In this document: positions 29,080 through 39,956 of the stretch, one piece after another
Layout of the letters: the number at the start of each line of letters is the position of its first letter
Position numbering within the stretch: position 1 is the stretch's first letter
Source: Alphaproteobacteria bacterium
GTDB lineage: Bacteria; Pseudomonadota; Alphaproteobacteria; Paracaedibacterales; VGCI01
Length of the DNA: 64,000 nucleotides
Assembly (NCBI GenBank): GCA_019746225.1
Contig: JAIESE010000015.1
Coordinates: forward strand, 1-64,000
Reading direction: 5' to 3'
Made by a program: the position numbers and the translations under genes
The notes under the pieces: generated by a model
The model's database searches: none
Told to the model about the DNA's origin: nothing
What the model saw: only the letters and a program-made list of their open reading frames with translations

Positions 29080-29883
29080 ATGCTAACATTTCCAAATATT
29101 GATCCTGTCCTCGTCCACATCGGGCCCATCGCCGTTCACTGGTACGGCATTGCCTACGTCGTTGGTTTGTTGGTTGGGTGGCAATATGCGGCTTGGATCG
29201 CCCGGCGCTTTGTACCAACAATTACCAAAGAGCAGATTGACGGATTCATGATGTGGGCCCTTGGCGGTATCATTGTTGGCGGTCGTTTAGGTCATGTCTT
29301 ATTTTTTGAACTTGATCGCTATCTCGCCAATCCTGCAGAAATCCTCATGACTTGGAAGGGGGGCATGTCCTTTCATGGCGGCCTGTTGGGCGTCATCATT
29401 GCTGTATTCTTCTATTGTCGTAAAACCAGCATCCCTTTCTTTCGTTTTTCAGATATCATGTGCGCCATCGCGCCCTTAGGCATTTTCTTAGGCCGACTTG
29501 CCAATTTCATTAATGCGGAACTCCCAGGGCGTGTTACGGATGTTTCTTGGGGAATGGTCTTCCCCAACGCAGGTCCCTTGCCCCGTCACCCCAGCCAAAT
29601 TTATGAAGCTGCCCTAGAAGGTCTCGCGTTGCTCATCATTCTCCATATTGGCTGGAGAACTGCTGCTTTGCGGGATGTCCCGGGACGATTGACAGGCATC
29701 TTTTTCATTTGGTATTCACTCGCCCGTTATCTCGTTGAGTTTGTACGTATGCCAGACACGTTCCACCAATTCTTTGGCTTAGAGTTGACCACTGGACAGT
29801 TGCTGTGCATCCCCATGATGATTGCAGGTATCATTTTCTTGGCCCAACCGGTGAGAAATTTTGAGAAAGTCAAATGTCTCTAG
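29080..29883 (+). CDS. lgt: Prolipoprotein diacylglyceryl transferase
   Basis: Inner-membrane enzyme that adds diacylglycerol from phosphatidylglycerol to the lipobox cysteine of prolipoproteins. About seven membrane helices are visible in 267 residues. The Lgt signature is GRLANFINAELPGRV, and the conserved HGGLLGV and HPSQIYEA segments are present. It would serve lipoproteins such as the YnbE-like product encoded further on. Its 3' end overlaps the following methyltransferase gene by ten bases. Confidence 0.97.
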   Translation: MLTFPNIDPVLVHIGPIAVHWYGIAYVVGLLVGWQYAAWIARRFVPTITKEQIDGFMMWALGGIIVGGRLGHVLFFELDRYLANPAEILMTWKGGMSFHGGLLGVIIAVFFYCRKTSIPFFRFSDIMCAIAPLGIFLGRLANFINAELPGRVTDVSWGMVFPNAGPLPRHPSQIYEAALEGLALLIILHIGWRTAALRDVPGRLTGIFFIWYSLARYLVEFVRMPDTFHQFFGLELTTGQLLCIPMMIAGIIFLAQPVRNFEKVKCL

Positions 29884-30911
29884 ACTCTCGTATCAGGGAG
29901 CAAATTGACACCACGGGTCCTGTTTCTGTTTTAGAGTTTACGACCCAAGCCCTCTATGATCCCCTTGATGGATACTATGGGAAGAAGGTCCCCATCGGTC
30001 GTTCAGGAGATTATATCACCGCACCTGAAATGACCCAAGTCTTTGGGGAAGTCATCGCCCTTTGGTTGATAGATCTTTGGCAGCAAGCCGGCAGTCCCTC
30101 CCCCTTTCATCTCGTTGAAATCGGACCTGGGCGCGGCACGATGATGGCGGATATCTTGCGAACCATTGTCTCCTTAAAAATTCCCTTGCCAAATGTTCAC
30201 CTCGTTGAGGTCAGCCCCTTGTTGAAAGAGCAGCAACGCACAGCTCTCTCCCCTTATTCTACCTCTGTTTTTTGGCACCCAAATTTGACAACCCTTCCTG
30301 AAGATCATGGATTTTGTTTGATGGTGGCCAATGAATTCTGGGATGCCTTGCCAATCCAACAATTTGCCAAAACGAAGGATGATTGGATAGAAAGACACGT
30401 TGGAAAAGAAGGAGATGACCTGATATTCTTGCCAGAAGAGGCAGAAGCGATTCGCGAAGTCTGCCCTGCCATGCCATCTCTGGTTTCTCAAATTTCCCAA
30501 CATCTGAAAGCATGTAAAGGCGCTGCCCTCTTCCTCGACTATGGGTATGATCATGAGGGAGCTATCGGTGACACTCTTCAAGCTGTCCATCACCACCAAA
30601 AGCAAGGTCCCTTAGTCAATGTTGGCCAAGCCGACCTTACCCACCATGTTGATTTTCATCGACTGAAATCCTTGTTTGAAGAAATCGACCTCATGGTTCA
30701 TGGGCCAGTCCCCCAAGGTGAATTTTTAAAAAGCATAGGGCTTGAGATCCGAACAGAACAACTCTGTGAGCGCGCCAACCCAAACCAAGTAAGCTCCCTC
30801 CAAACCGCTGCGGTACGCTTGATTCACCCCTCCCACATGGGCACCTTGTTTAAGGTAATGTGTGTGAGAGAGGAATCCACACGAAGCCCCGAAGGGTTTT
30901 TTATACCTTAA
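29874..30911 (+). CDS. SAM-dependent methyltransferase, MidA/NDUFAF7 family
   Basis: Class I methyltransferase of the family that in mitochondria (NDUFAF7/MidA) dimethylates an arginine of the NDUFS2 subunit of complex I. The signature region includes YGKKVPIGRSGDYITAPEM and the SAM loop VEIGPGRGTMMAD, then ANEFWDALPI and FLDYGYDHEG. Length 345 is normal. It overlaps lgt, an arrangement common in alphaproteobacteria. The NDUFS2 homologue NuoD is encoded in this same window, which fits such a role, though the bacterial substrate is not proven. A terminator-like hairpin lies within the last codons. Confidence 0.87.
   Translation: MSLDSRIREQIDTTGPVSVLEFTTQALYDPLDGYYGKKVPIGRSGDYITAPEMTQVFGEVIALWLIDLWQQAGSPSPFHLVEIGPGRGTMMADILRTIVSLKIPLPNVHLVEVSPLLKEQQRTALSPYSTSVFWHPNLTTLPEDHGFCLMVANEFWDALPIQQFAKTKDDWIERHVGKEGDDLIFLPEEAEAIREVCPAMPSLVSQISQHLKACKGAALFLDYGYDHEGAIGDTLQAVHHHQKQGPLVNVGQADLTHHVDFHRLKSLFEEIDLMVHGPVPQGEFLKSIGLEIRTEQLCERANPNQVSSLQTAAVRLIHPSHMGTLFKVMCVREESTRSPEGFFIP
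30884..30902 (+). terminator. Intrinsic terminator inside the end of the methyltransferase gene
   Basis: Stem AAGCCC / GGGTTT with the stable tetraloop CGAA, running straight into six T on the plus strand. It lies in the coding sequence just before the stop at 30909-30911 and would end the lgt-methyltransferase transcript before the convergent gene at 30939. Confidence 0.55.
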
Positions 30912-30938
30912 TAATTGCAAGCAATTGAATATATAATA

Positions 30939-31817
30939 CTATCTTAACTCCTGCATACAACCAATTTTCATACCATCTGGAATTTCGCGTAAATATGCCG
31001 GCAATCTATTACTAAACAGGTAGGTCCCATATTTTGAAGCATCGGGCAAAACATGTCTGGGTAATTTTAAAAAGTCACGGGGTAATCCCCTGAAGTGCAC
31101 GATGAGCCCACTGAAATAAGTTGATTCTATTCTACTTTGTAAGTTAATTTCATTTGGAAAACATATAGGGGCAACGATATTCGGCAAATTGGGGCGATCA
31201 GGAATATCTCTGGTTAAGATAAAAGCAATATTATTCTTCCAACTTTGAATAGCATAGGTACACTTAAGTGTTGTTGGTCCCTGAAGCGTTGGCCTTGCAC
31301 CTTCTTTTACAAAGGATTTAGGTATACGAGGATGATTATAGATTTCCACAAACACTAATTTTAGAACATTCATATCTGTAGCATTTAACATATCTGTAGC
31401 ATCTAAACTACTATAAGGTGTAAAGTTCCACTCCCTTTTCATTGAGTCTACCCAAAGATTGTTTACGCTGAGTTCCTCACGTTTTTTACCTTTATTTTCA
31501 TCAATCCACTGGAGACCCGCTTCCTTAGCCTCTTTCAATGTCGGGCAAGAGATAATGGCCACTGGATAAAGCTCCATGCCCTTTCTTCCCAATTTAGTTC
31601 GCAGTTCGGACCCAGCACCCATTGCCTTTCTGAAATTTTCACGATCGGTGGCACTCATATCTTTGCTTTGAATTTCCTTGTTTAAATCTGTAGGTAGTGT
31701 CTCGAATATATTTCTTCCATCAGGCTTTGGGGGGGCATTTACATCAGCGCAGGTAACGGACTGAATTCCCAGACCGAGTCCAATGATTAACAACGCAAAC
31801 AATCTTATGTGTAACAT
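30939..31817 (-). CDS. Secreted protein of unknown function with an F-box-like N-terminus
   Basis: I do not recognise this family. From the ATG at 31817 (GGAAGGGA lies eight bases before it; the ATG at 31859 has no such site) the product has 292 residues, with a clear signal peptide (about 1-24). Mature residues 37-64 read IFETLPTDLNKEIQ followed by a segment ending TDRENFRK, whose spacing of hydrophobic residues recalls an F-box (LP-x-x-L...I...D...F/V-K); the match is weak. The rest has no motif I know. An 18-base tandem duplication (31371-31406) adds six residues. It sits alone between housekeeping genes and looks AT-richer than they are, like the other lineage-specific secreted genes here. 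Confidence 0.6.
   Translation of the reverse strand: MLHIRLFALLIIGLGLGIQSVTCADVNAPPKPDGRNIFETLPTDLNKEIQSKDMSATDRENFRKAMGAGSELRTKLGRKGMELYPVAIISCPTLKEAKEAGLQWIDENKGKKREELSVNNLWVDSMKREWNFTPYSSLDATDMLNATDMNVLKLVFVEIYNHPRIPKSFVKEGARPTLQGPTTLKCTYAIQSWKNNIAFILTRDIPDRPNLPNIVAPICFPNEINLQSRIESTYFSGLIVHFRGLPRDFLKLPRHVLPDASKYGTYLFSNRLPAYLREIPDGMKIGCMQELR
31371..31406. repeat. 18-base tandem duplication in the secreted protein gene
   Basis: Two adjacent 18-base units that differ at one position, giving a repeated ATDM motif in the protein. The low divergence suggests a recent slippage event. Confidence 0.85.
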
Positions 31818-32074
31818 TTTGCATTCCCTTCCTGACTCATTTATTGATAACAACACCATGACTTACATTATAATTTAGACATATTAAGAGCTTGTTAAAT
31901 TTCCTCAAATCGACATCGAAACCGTTCGCTTCTTGTAGGGGGTTGTGGGTAATAAATGATCCAAAACGCCCCCTCCTGCTGATTCTTGTGGAAATTTTTA
32001 GAAGAACCGCTTAAAACAGATGTAATAGATGTGATTCACACCCCTATTGATAGTTTTGAGGAGAGATTTTACAA

Positions 32075-32347
32075 ATGACCGTCCTATTGATTTTACATGT
32101 TTTTATTACTCTTGCCATGATTGGCGTGATCTTGATGCAACGCAGTGAAGGCGGTGGCCTTGGCATGGGTGGCGGCGCGTCCAGCAGCATGTTTAGTGCG
32201 CGTGGCACATCCAACCTGTTGACACGAGTCACAGGCATCTTGGCTGCCTTGTTTATGGGCAATTGCTTGCTCATGGGGATTATTTCCAAGCACCAGGTGA
32301 AGGAATCCACTTCCATTTTGGCCCCTATTGAAGGCCAAAAGAAATAG
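32075..32347 (+). CDS. secG: Preprotein translocase subunit SecG
   Basis: Small inner-membrane subunit of the SecYEG channel. The 90-residue product has two membrane helices (about 2-21 and 50-72) joined by the conserved loop LMQRSEGGGLGMGGGASS. GAGGAGAG lies before the ATG. It precedes pyrG by 25 bases, the usual alphaproteobacterial secG-pyrG order. Confidence 0.93.
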   Translation: MTVLLILHVFITLAMIGVILMQRSEGGGLGMGGGASSSMFSARGTSNLLTRVTGILAALFMGNCLLMGIISKHQVKESTSILAPIEGQKK

Positions 32348-32372
32348 ATACTCTGATATATAGAGGTGTCCT

Positions 32373-34025
32373 TTGACAAATTTACCAGGAACAAATTTAC
32401 CAGGGACAAAATTCATTTTTGTTACAGGCGGCGTTGTTTCTTCGTTGGGAAAAGGCATTGCAGCATCAGCATTGGGCGCCCTATTGCAGGCTCGTGGGTA
32501 CTCTGTCCGCCTTCGCAAGCTTGACCCTTATCTCAACGTTGATCCAGGCACCATGAGCCCTTTCCAACATGGGGAGGTTTATGTCACCGATGATGGAACG
32601 GAAACAGACCTAGATCTTGGCCACTACGAACGATTCACGGGCGTTTCTGCTCGCGCAAGTGACAGCACGACAACGGGAAAAATCTATTCAACCGTCCTTG
32701 CCAAAGAGCGTCGTGGCGATTATTTAGGCGCCACTATACAAGTTGTTCCCCACATCATTGATGAAATCAAAGCATTTATCACGAGCGATTTAACTGACGA
32801 AGATTTTGTCATTTGTGAAATCGGCGGAACCGTTGGTGACATTGAAGGCTTGCCTTTCTTAGAAGCCATTCGGCAGTTGAGCAACGATCTGGGCCGGGAA
32901 AATACCCTCTTTGTTCATCTCACCCTCCTCCCCTATATTGCGACCGCCGGCGAGCTCAAAACCAAGCCAACACAACATTCCGTCAAGGAGCTTTTAAGTT
33001 TTGGAATCCAGCCGGATATTTTACTTTGCCGCAGCGACCGCCCAATCTCTGAGGATGCAAAACATAAGCTTGGTCTTTTCTGCAATGTGCGACCAGAACG
33101 GGTCATTGAAGCTCAAGACATTGATACAATCTACCAAGTGCCTGCCCGCTATCATGAGGAGGGTCTTGATCTCCAGGTATGTCAGTACTTTGGCCTCAAA
33201 GCAGAAGATGACCTAGATTTATCAAGATGGAACAAAATTGTGGACCGCATACGCCACCCAGATGGCCAGGTTAATATCGCTATCGTTGGAAAATACGTAT
33301 CCCTTTTAGATGCTTATAAATCTTTATCCGAGGCCCTCATCCATGGCGGTATCGCCAACAATGTGCGAGTAAAAATCACCTGGCTGGATGCGGAAAACAC
33401 CAAAGACCTGGAAGATGAACTTGTGGGCATGCACGGCGTTCTTGTTCCCGGTGGATTTGGGGAACGCGGCATCGAGGGTAAGCTCAAAGCCATTCGTATG
33501 GCCCGGGAGAAAAAAATCCCTTATTTAGGGATTTGTTTTGGCATGCAACTTGCTGTCATTGAAACAGCGCGTAATTTACTCGGTATCAAGGGAGCGTCCT
33601 CCACAGAATTTGGGCCAACAACCGCACCAGTCATTGGATTGATGACTGAGTGGATGGATGGGAAAACCCTTCAACAGCGCTCTCAAGATGGAAATCTTGG
33701 TGGCACCATGCGCCTTGGATCCTATCGGTGCAAGTTAAAAGATGGTTCACTTGCCCACAAAATTTATGGCAACTCCTCAATTCTTGAGCGTCATCGTCAT
33801 CGTTTTGAGGTGAACATGACTTATCTCAAACAATTAGAAAGTGCGGGTCTCCTCTTTTCGGGCCTTTCTCCGGACGGCCAATTACCAGAAATTGTTGAAC
33901 TTAAGGATCATCCCTGGTTTATTGGTGTGCAGTTTCACCCCGAGTTGAAATCACGTCCCTTTGATCCTCACCCTTTATTTGTCTCTTTTGTAGCAGCCGC
34001 TATTCATCAGGAAAGGTTAATTTAA
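32373..34025 (+). CDS. pyrG: CTP synthase
   Basis: Makes CTP from UTP with ATP and glutamine. The synthase domain opens with [20 protein letters not shown] and continues with [20 protein letters not shown]; the glutamine amidotransferase domain has the nucleophile cysteine in [12 protein letters not shown] and a late FHPEL. Length 550 is normal. The start is unusual: no ATG or GTG fits, an in-frame stop lies at 32361-32363, and the only start is the TTG at 32373 preceded by AGAGGTG. The first ten residues after it come from a 15-base tandem duplication (TNLPG twice) not found in typical CTP synthases. kdsA follows after one base. Confidence 0.97.
   Translation: MTNLPGTNLPGTKFIFVTGGVVSSLGKGIAASALGALLQARGYSVRLRKLDPYLNVDPGTMSPFQHGEVYVTDDGTETDLDLGHYERFTGVSARASDSTTTGKIYSTVLAKERRGDYLGATIQVVPHIIDEIKAFITSDLTDEDFVICEIGGTVGDIEGLPFLEAIRQLSNDLGRENTLFVHLTLLPYIATAGELKTKPTQHSVKELLSFGIQPDILLCRSDRPISEDAKHKLGLFCNVRPERVIEAQDIDTIYQVPARYHEEGLDLQVCQYFGLKAEDDLDLSRWNKIVDRIRHPDGQVNIAIVGKYVSLLDAYKSLSEALIHGGIANNVRVKITWLDAENTKDLEDELVGMHGVLVPGGFGERGIEGKLKAIRMAREKKIPYLGICFGMQLAVIETARNLLGIKGASSTEFGPTTAPVIGLMTEWMDGKTLQQRSQDGNLGGTMRLGSYRCKLKDGSLAHKIYGNSSILERHRHRFEVNMTYLKQLESAGLLFSGLSPDGQLPEIVELKDHPWFIGVQFHPELKSRPFDPHPLFVSFVAAAIHQERLI
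32376..32405 (+). repeat. 15-base tandem duplication at the pyrG start
   Basis: Two adjacent 15-base units, identical except for the last base, encode [10 protein letters not shown] directly after the TTG start codon. The family's usual N-terminus (M-T-K-x-I-F-V) begins right after the second unit. Confidence 0.9.
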
Positions 34026-34026
34026 C

Positions 34027-34863
34027 ATGACAAAACATATCACCCTCAGAAATCTCACCATTGGAAATGATCTTCCTTTTGTTCTCATCGCAGGTCCTTG
34101 TGTTCTTGAAAGCCGCGCTCATGCTTTAGAAATGTCTGCCGCCATCAAGGAAATGACGGACAAACTCAATATCCCATTCATTTATAAAACATCTTTTGAT
34201 AAGGCCAATCGGACCAGTATCCATGGCGTCCGGGGTTTAGGCATGAAAGAAAGTCTGCCCATCTTGGCTGAAGTGCGTGAAAAAATGGGGTGCCCCATTG
34301 TCACGGACGTCCACGCTGCAGAACAGTGCGCACCTGTAGCGGAAGTCGTTGATATCCTCCAAATCCCAGCTTTCTTGTGCCGCCAAACAGACCTTCTGAA
34401 GGCCGCGGCTGAAACGGGGAAAGTCATCAACATCAAAAAAGGTCAATTCCTGGCTCCTTGGGATATGGCTAACGTTGTCAAAAAAATGGAATCTTTTGGA
34501 AATTCCCAGCTGATGTTGTGTGAACGGGGTGCCTCTTTTGGCTATAACACCCTTGTCTCTGATATGCGCTCGCTCCCAATTATGGCAAAATTTGGCTACC
34601 CGATTGTGTTTGATGCTACCCACTCCGTTCAACAACCGGGTGGCGCTGGCGCTTCCACGGGTGGGGAGCGACAATTCGTGCCGATCCTCGCAAGAGCAGC
34701 TGTCTCCGTTGGTGTGGCGTCTGTTTTCATTGAAACGCACCAAGATCCAGATCATGCACCCAGCGACGGTCCGAATATGGTTCGACTAAAAGATTTACCT
34801 CAGCTATTATCAGAGTTAAAAGAGTTTGATCGATTAGCCAAAGCGTATCCATGCGCTGCCTAA
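34027..34863 (+). CDS. kdsA: 3-deoxy-8-phosphooctulonate synthase
   Basis: Condenses phosphoenolpyruvate with arabinose 5-phosphate to KDO 8-phosphate for the LPS inner core. The N-terminal barrel segment [33 protein letters not shown] and [11 protein letters not shown] are family markers. Length 278 is normal. It lies between pyrG and eno in one likely transcript and supplies the LPS core exported by the Lpt proteins encoded earlier. Confidence 0.97.
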   Translation: MTKHITLRNLTIGNDLPFVLIAGPCVLESRAHALEMSAAIKEMTDKLNIPFIYKTSFDKANRTSIHGVRGLGMKESLPILAEVREKMGCPIVTDVHAAEQCAPVAEVVDILQIPAFLCRQTDLLKAAAETGKVINIKKGQFLAPWDMANVVKKMESFGNSQLMLCERGASFGYNTLVSDMRSLPIMAKFGYPIVFDATHSVQQPGGAGASTGGERQFVPILARAAVSVGVASVFIETHQDPDHAPSDGPNMVRLKDLPQLLSELKEFDRLAKAYPCAA

Positions 34864-36228
<1,365 letters not shown>

Positions 36229-36240
36229 GGGAGTCGATAT

Positions 36241-36537
36241 ATGGAATTAACAAGTCGCTTTAATCAGATTGTAGGCCCCTTAATCGCTCTCCTCGTCATG
36301 ATTTATTTTGGATACCACATTGTGCAAGGGGAACGCGGACTCTTCTCCTGGATGCGCTTGCGTCAGAAAATCAATGAATCAGAACAACATCTGGCCCTTA
36401 TTCAATCAGAGAAAGAGACACTCGAACGTCAAGTCTACCTCCTTCGTCCCGATAGTTTGGACCCTGACATGTTGGAAGAACGCGCCCGCAAGGTTCTCAA
36501 TTGGGGCTATCCTGGTGAAGTTGTCATTTATGAATGA
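36241..36537 (+). CDS. ftsB: FtsB/DivIC-family septum formation protein
   Basis: Small bitopic division protein that bridges FtsL and FtsQ. In 98 residues there is one membrane helix (about 13-32) followed by a coiled-coil (about 40-70) and the family's C-terminal block ERARKVLNWGYPGEVVIY. Its last ten bases overlap the convergent lysA gene. Confidence 0.88.
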   Translation: MELTSRFNQIVGPLIALLVMIYFGYHIVQGERGLFSWMRLRQKINESEQHLALIQSEKETLERQVYLLRPDSLDPDMLEERARKVLNWGYPGEVVIYE

Positions 36538-37856
36538 TTTTGTGCTAAATGTGATGGAACAACATCATTTAATATAAGCTGATCCAGAGGTTGCGGGCGC
36601 GTTACCCAATCGTAGGATCCCCCTTCCCGAACAAAAATCATCCCCGGCAGTGTATGCTTGTTATACTGATTCGCTAATGAATAACTATACGCGCCCGTGT
36701 GCAAGAGGGCCAGGACATCTCCTTCATGACATTCGGGAAGATATATTTCTGGAATCAACACATCGCCACTCTCACAACAATTCCCAACAACCTTATAGGC
36801 TTTGGAATGAAACGGTTGACCTAACCGATTTGCCACAATAGCTAGATAGTGTGCCCCTAAGAGCGCAGGGCGGATATTATCAGACATCCCCCCATGAACG
36901 GCAAGAAAAGTTGCTTTCTCTCCTTCTTTGATTCGGCCAATACGATAAAGCGTGCACCCGGTTTCAGACACGATGCTTCGACCAGGCTCAATCATGAGTT
37001 CAGGAAGAGGAAGGTTCACTTCATCATAAAGCCGTTTGAGGGTCTCGCACACATGAACAACCCACTGTTCAATGATTTGCGCAGCAGGTAACGTGTCCTT
37101 CACACCAAGCCCGCCTCCAATATTTAAGGATTCAATAGTGACCCCTTGGTCATGGAGGCGTTTGATGTAGGACACAAGCTCTTGCAAAGCATCTGTAAAG
37201 CATTGAAAGTCCAGTACTTGTGACCCAATGTGGCAATGAAGTCCCTGAAACCTCACTGAAGGACTCTTGTTCATCTGATGGACAAGCTCTTGTGTTTGAG
37301 GATTCTCAATGGGGAGGCCAAACTTAGAACCGCGTACTCCTGTGGCAATGGACGGATGAGTATCTACCCGAATTTGTGGATTAACCCGCAGCATCACTCC
37401 TGGTATCTTCCCTTCTGTCTTAGCAATTTTCACAACATTGATAAATTCATCGGCAGAATCTACCACGATCGTATGAATAGCGAGACGAATGGCTTCTTGA
37501 AGTTCGGAATTGGTTTTATTATTCCCGTGAAGGAGAATACAATCCATCGGAAAACCGGCACTTTTTGCGATATACAGCTCTCCTTCGGAACATACATCAA
37601 GCCCTATCCCTTCCTGTTCAACTAGGTGAGCCATACTCAGATTTAAAAAAGCTTTTGAAGCATAAAATATCATGGCTGGTTTTGGATAATGCTGTTGAAG
37701 GGCAGTTTTGTAAGATCGTATGTTGGCTCTGATCAACGTTTCATTCATCACATAGAGAGGACTCTCACTGGCAAGAGAAGTAAGATCTACCCCATGCAGC
37801 GCCAGGTGGCCTTTCGAAGTCGTGGAATATCCGAGATCAGAATGCAACGAAAACAT
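36528..37856 (-). CDS. lysA: Diaminopimelate decarboxylase
   Basis: PLP enzyme of alanine-racemase fold III that converts meso-diaminopimelate to lysine. PLP lysine is Lys68 in FYASKAFLN; other family marks are HGNNKTNSEL, HCHIGSQ, SLNIGGGLGV, EPGRSIV and the active-site CCESGDVL near the C-terminus. Length 442 is a little longer than average. A relative such as an ornithine decarboxylase is less likely given the CCESGDVL context. The start ATG lies at 37856. It is not in an operon here. Confidence 0.92.
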   Translation of the reverse strand: MFSLHSDLGYSTTSKGHLALHGVDLTSLASESPLYVMNETLIRANIRSYKTALQQHYPKPAMIFYASKAFLNLSMAHLVEQEGIGLDVCSEGELYIAKSAGFPMDCILLHGNNKTNSELQEAIRLAIHTIVVDSADEFINVVKIAKTEGKIPGVMLRVNPQIRVDTHPSIATGVRGSKFGLPIENPQTQELVHQMNKSPSVRFQGLHCHIGSQVLDFQCFTDALQELVSYIKRLHDQGVTIESLNIGGGLGVKDTLPAAQIIEQWVVHVCETLKRLYDEVNLPLPELMIEPGRSIVSETGCTLYRIGRIKEGEKATFLAVHGGMSDNIRPALLGAHYLAIVANRLGQPFHSKAYKVVGNCCESGDVLIPEIYLPECHEGDVLALLHTGAYSYSLANQYNKHTLPGMIFVREGGSYDWVTRPQPLDQLILNDVVPSHLAQNHS

Positions 37857-38006
37857 GTGGTATAGCCTCGTTTATATGTTTTGCTTTTCACTCTTGGTGC
37901 AAATGGAGAGACTACGTAATATATACTCTTTTTGTAGGCATTATTAAACCCCGGAAAAGGGGGGGTAAACTTTAGAAATCATTAGTAGAAAAGTATTACC
38001 CCAAGG

Positions 38007-38036
38007 CATAATTACGAGCAAAGCGAAGCAATGACG
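38007..38036. repeat. Possible dispersed repeat fragment
   Basis: A stretch containing GAGCAAAGCGAAGCAATGAC resembles a dispersed sequence I recall from several bacterial genomes (GCGAGCGAAGCGAAGCAAT). Only one copy is in this window. The rest of the lysA-peptidase gap (37857-38109) shows nothing else. Confidence 0.3.
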
Positions 38037-38109
38037 TCTCTTAAGAAATTGTCTTATACCATCTTAAATAAATTGGAAAAATTAAAACTTGCCCAATCTA
38101 CATCTAACC

Positions 38110-39342
38110 TCAGATTCCCTTACCCGGCCCCAAGGTTGTTTTTGTTTGAACACCTGAAAATAATCGCTCAGCTAAAGAAACAACCTGCTCCATCGTAACT
38201 GCATCTACTTTCTTTAAGGTTTCTGAAGGAGGGATAGGACGGCCATAAATCATCATATGATTCGCTAACTGTTCACATCGTGCAGTTGTGCTCTCCAGGC
38301 TCATCATCATGCCTGCTTTCAGCTGCGCCTTTGCGCGATTCATTTCTGAAGCTTCAACGGTGTTTGAGAAACGTTGGAGCTCCTCATGCACAACGGGCAG
38401 GAGTTCCGCCACTTGTTCGGGACTTGTTCCAGCATAAATGCCGAAAACACCGGCATCCTGATAGCTTGAAGTAAATGTATAAATCGAGTAAACCAACCCC
38501 CGCTTTTCGCGCACCTCCTGGAAAAGGCGCGACGACATCCCCCCTCCCAATATGGTCGAAAGAACAGAAGCGGCATAATAATCGGGGTGTCCAAAGGGCA
38601 GGCCCTCAAACCCTAAAACGACATGTGTTTGTTCTAAATCGCGGGATTGGTGGAAGGTTCCCCCCTTGTAAACGGCAGGAGTCGCAACTTTTGGGCGATC
38701 ACCAGGAAGGTGGGCAAATTTTTCCGTTACCAGATCGACGATTTCTTGATGGTCCAACTTTCCAGCCGCCGCAAATATCATCTGCTGTGCCCCATAATGA
38801 CTATGCATATAAGTCTTCACTTGCTCTGGAGTGAGCGAGCGCACAATCTCAGATGTGCCAAGAATAGCCCTCCCCATCGGTTGATCGGGAAAACAGGTCT
38901 CTTGGAAATAGTCGAAAACAATATCGTCTGGCGTATCATAGGTTTGGCCGATTTCTTGAATAATGACCGATTGCTCACGCTCAAATTCCGTGGCATCAAA
39001 AGTCGAGTTCTGCAAAATATCCGCCAAAATATCAACGGCTAAAGGCAGGTTATCCTTTAATATGCGGGAGTGGTAGGCGGTGGCCTCGCGCGACGTATAG
39101 GCATTCAAATACCCCCCAACGGCCTCGATCTCCTCGGCAATTTGCAAGGCAGACCGTCGTTTCGTTCCCTTAAAGGCCATGTGCTCGAGCACGTGAGAAA
39201 TACCATTGATGTTGGCCGGCTCGTGACGAGCCCCTACATCCACCCACAAGCCACATGTGACTGTCTCTACATGCGGAATCGCATCCGTCACAACACGTAA
39301 TCCATTGGGCAAAGTCGTAACCATAGGGGTCGCTGGTTTCAT
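38110..39342 (-). CDS. M16-family zinc peptidase, mitochondrial processing peptidase-like
   Basis: Zinc metallopeptidase of the pitrilysin/MPP type. The inverted zinc motif HVLEH is at residues 50-54, followed about 76 residues later by the glutamate-bearing EREQSVIIQEI segment; NAYTSREATAYH and the C-terminal half-domain GLPFGHPDYYAASVLSTILG complete the two-lobed fold. About 410 residues matches the rickettsial and alphaproteobacterial relatives of MPP-beta. The ATG at 39342 is chosen because AAGGAGA lies seven bases before it. Substrate unknown; degradation of short peptides is the usual guess. Confidence 0.92.
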   Translation of the reverse strand: MKPATPMVTTLPNGLRVVTDAIPHVETVTCGLWVDVGARHEPANINGISHVLEHMAFKGTKRRSALQIAEEIEAVGGYLNAYTSREATAYHSRILKDNLPLAVDILADILQNSTFDATEFEREQSVIIQEIGQTYDTPDDIVFDYFQETCFPDQPMGRAILGTSEIVRSLTPEQVKTYMHSHYGAQQMIFAAAGKLDHQEIVDLVTEKFAHLPGDRPKVATPAVYKGGTFHQSRDLEQTHVVLGFEGLPFGHPDYYAASVLSTILGGGMSSRLFQEVREKRGLVYSIYTFTSSYQDAGVFGIYAGTSPEQVAELLPVVHEELQRFSNTVEASEMNRAKAQLKAGMMMSLESTTARCEQLANHMMIYGRPIPPSETLKKVDAVTMEQVVSLAERLFSGVQTKTTLGPGKGI

Positions 39343-39412
39343 AATCAAATCTCCTTTGCCTTTAATTTAAAGGTAATCCGCCCTGCCTCACAATCGAATT
39401 CTACAAAAATCC

Positions 39413-39808
39413 CTAAAAGGAATTATGCATATGGGCAATATACAGCAAAAACACACCAATAAAGAGGGTGAGGAAAGCCGCTAAGTTGTAGGATGTGGGC
39501 TTTAGCATCAAATTTTTTTCCTTCGTTGAGATCCATTGAGGAAATAGGCCCCAAATAACTCCTTTGAGAATACTAGTCCAGCCTAAGATGGTGATCACAC
39601 CACGCCAATCGAATGTCCAAATATTATGAACAAGAACAATAAGAATGCCGATAATGAGTGCCATGAAGCCCCCAAGAAAGGTGACGGCAGGGGCATTCAT
39701 ATAAGCGACAATGGCCGGTTTAATGTTGCGTGCGTTGACAAGCATAGCTGCACCAACAATGCTAAAATACAAACCCAAAGCTTTTGCGAGAAATAGGGAA
39801 ATATACAA
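39413..39808 (-). CDS. Small four-helix membrane protein of unknown function
   Basis: A 131-residue protein with four membrane helices (about 6-24, 40-62, 70-88 and 108-126) and short loops; I do not recognise a named family. No ATG fits near the N-terminus: the start is a TTG at 39808 with GGAGG six bases upstream. It follows in the same direction upstream of the M16 peptidase gene with a 70-base gap, so the two could share a transcript. Confidence 0.65.
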   Translation of the reverse strand: MYISLFLAKALGLYFSIVGAAMLVNARNIKPAIVAYMNAPAVTFLGGFMALIIGILIVLVHNIWTFDWRGVITILGWTSILKGVIWGLFPQWISTKEKNLMLKPTSYNLAAFLTLFIGVFLLYIAHMHNSF

Positions 39809-39900
39809 GAGAATCCTCCATTAATTAAGATCTATACAAAAATGGTACGATAAAACATCGAGTAAGGCTACCCCCCTATTTTCATGATAAAGACAGAATA

Positions 39901-39940
39901 AAAAAAGGGCTCTGCTGCATTGATATAATGCGCCAGAGCC
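39901..39940 (-). terminator. Intrinsic terminator of the former Hsp20 gene
   Basis: Read on the minus strand: stem GGCTCTG/CAGAGCC (39908-39914 with 39934-39940), extended inward by a second paired block GCATT/AATGC, directly followed by CTTTTTT. It lies 16 bases past the stop of the Hsp20 remnant and is a textbook Rho-independent terminator. Confidence 0.85.
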
Positions 39941-39956
39941 TTAAATTTTGTGAGTA

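Noticed and set aside
31937..31973. Inverted repeat AGGGGG ... CCCCCT upstream of secG
   Set aside because: Short stem with a loop of over 20 bases and no T-run; not convincing as a terminator or riboswitch.
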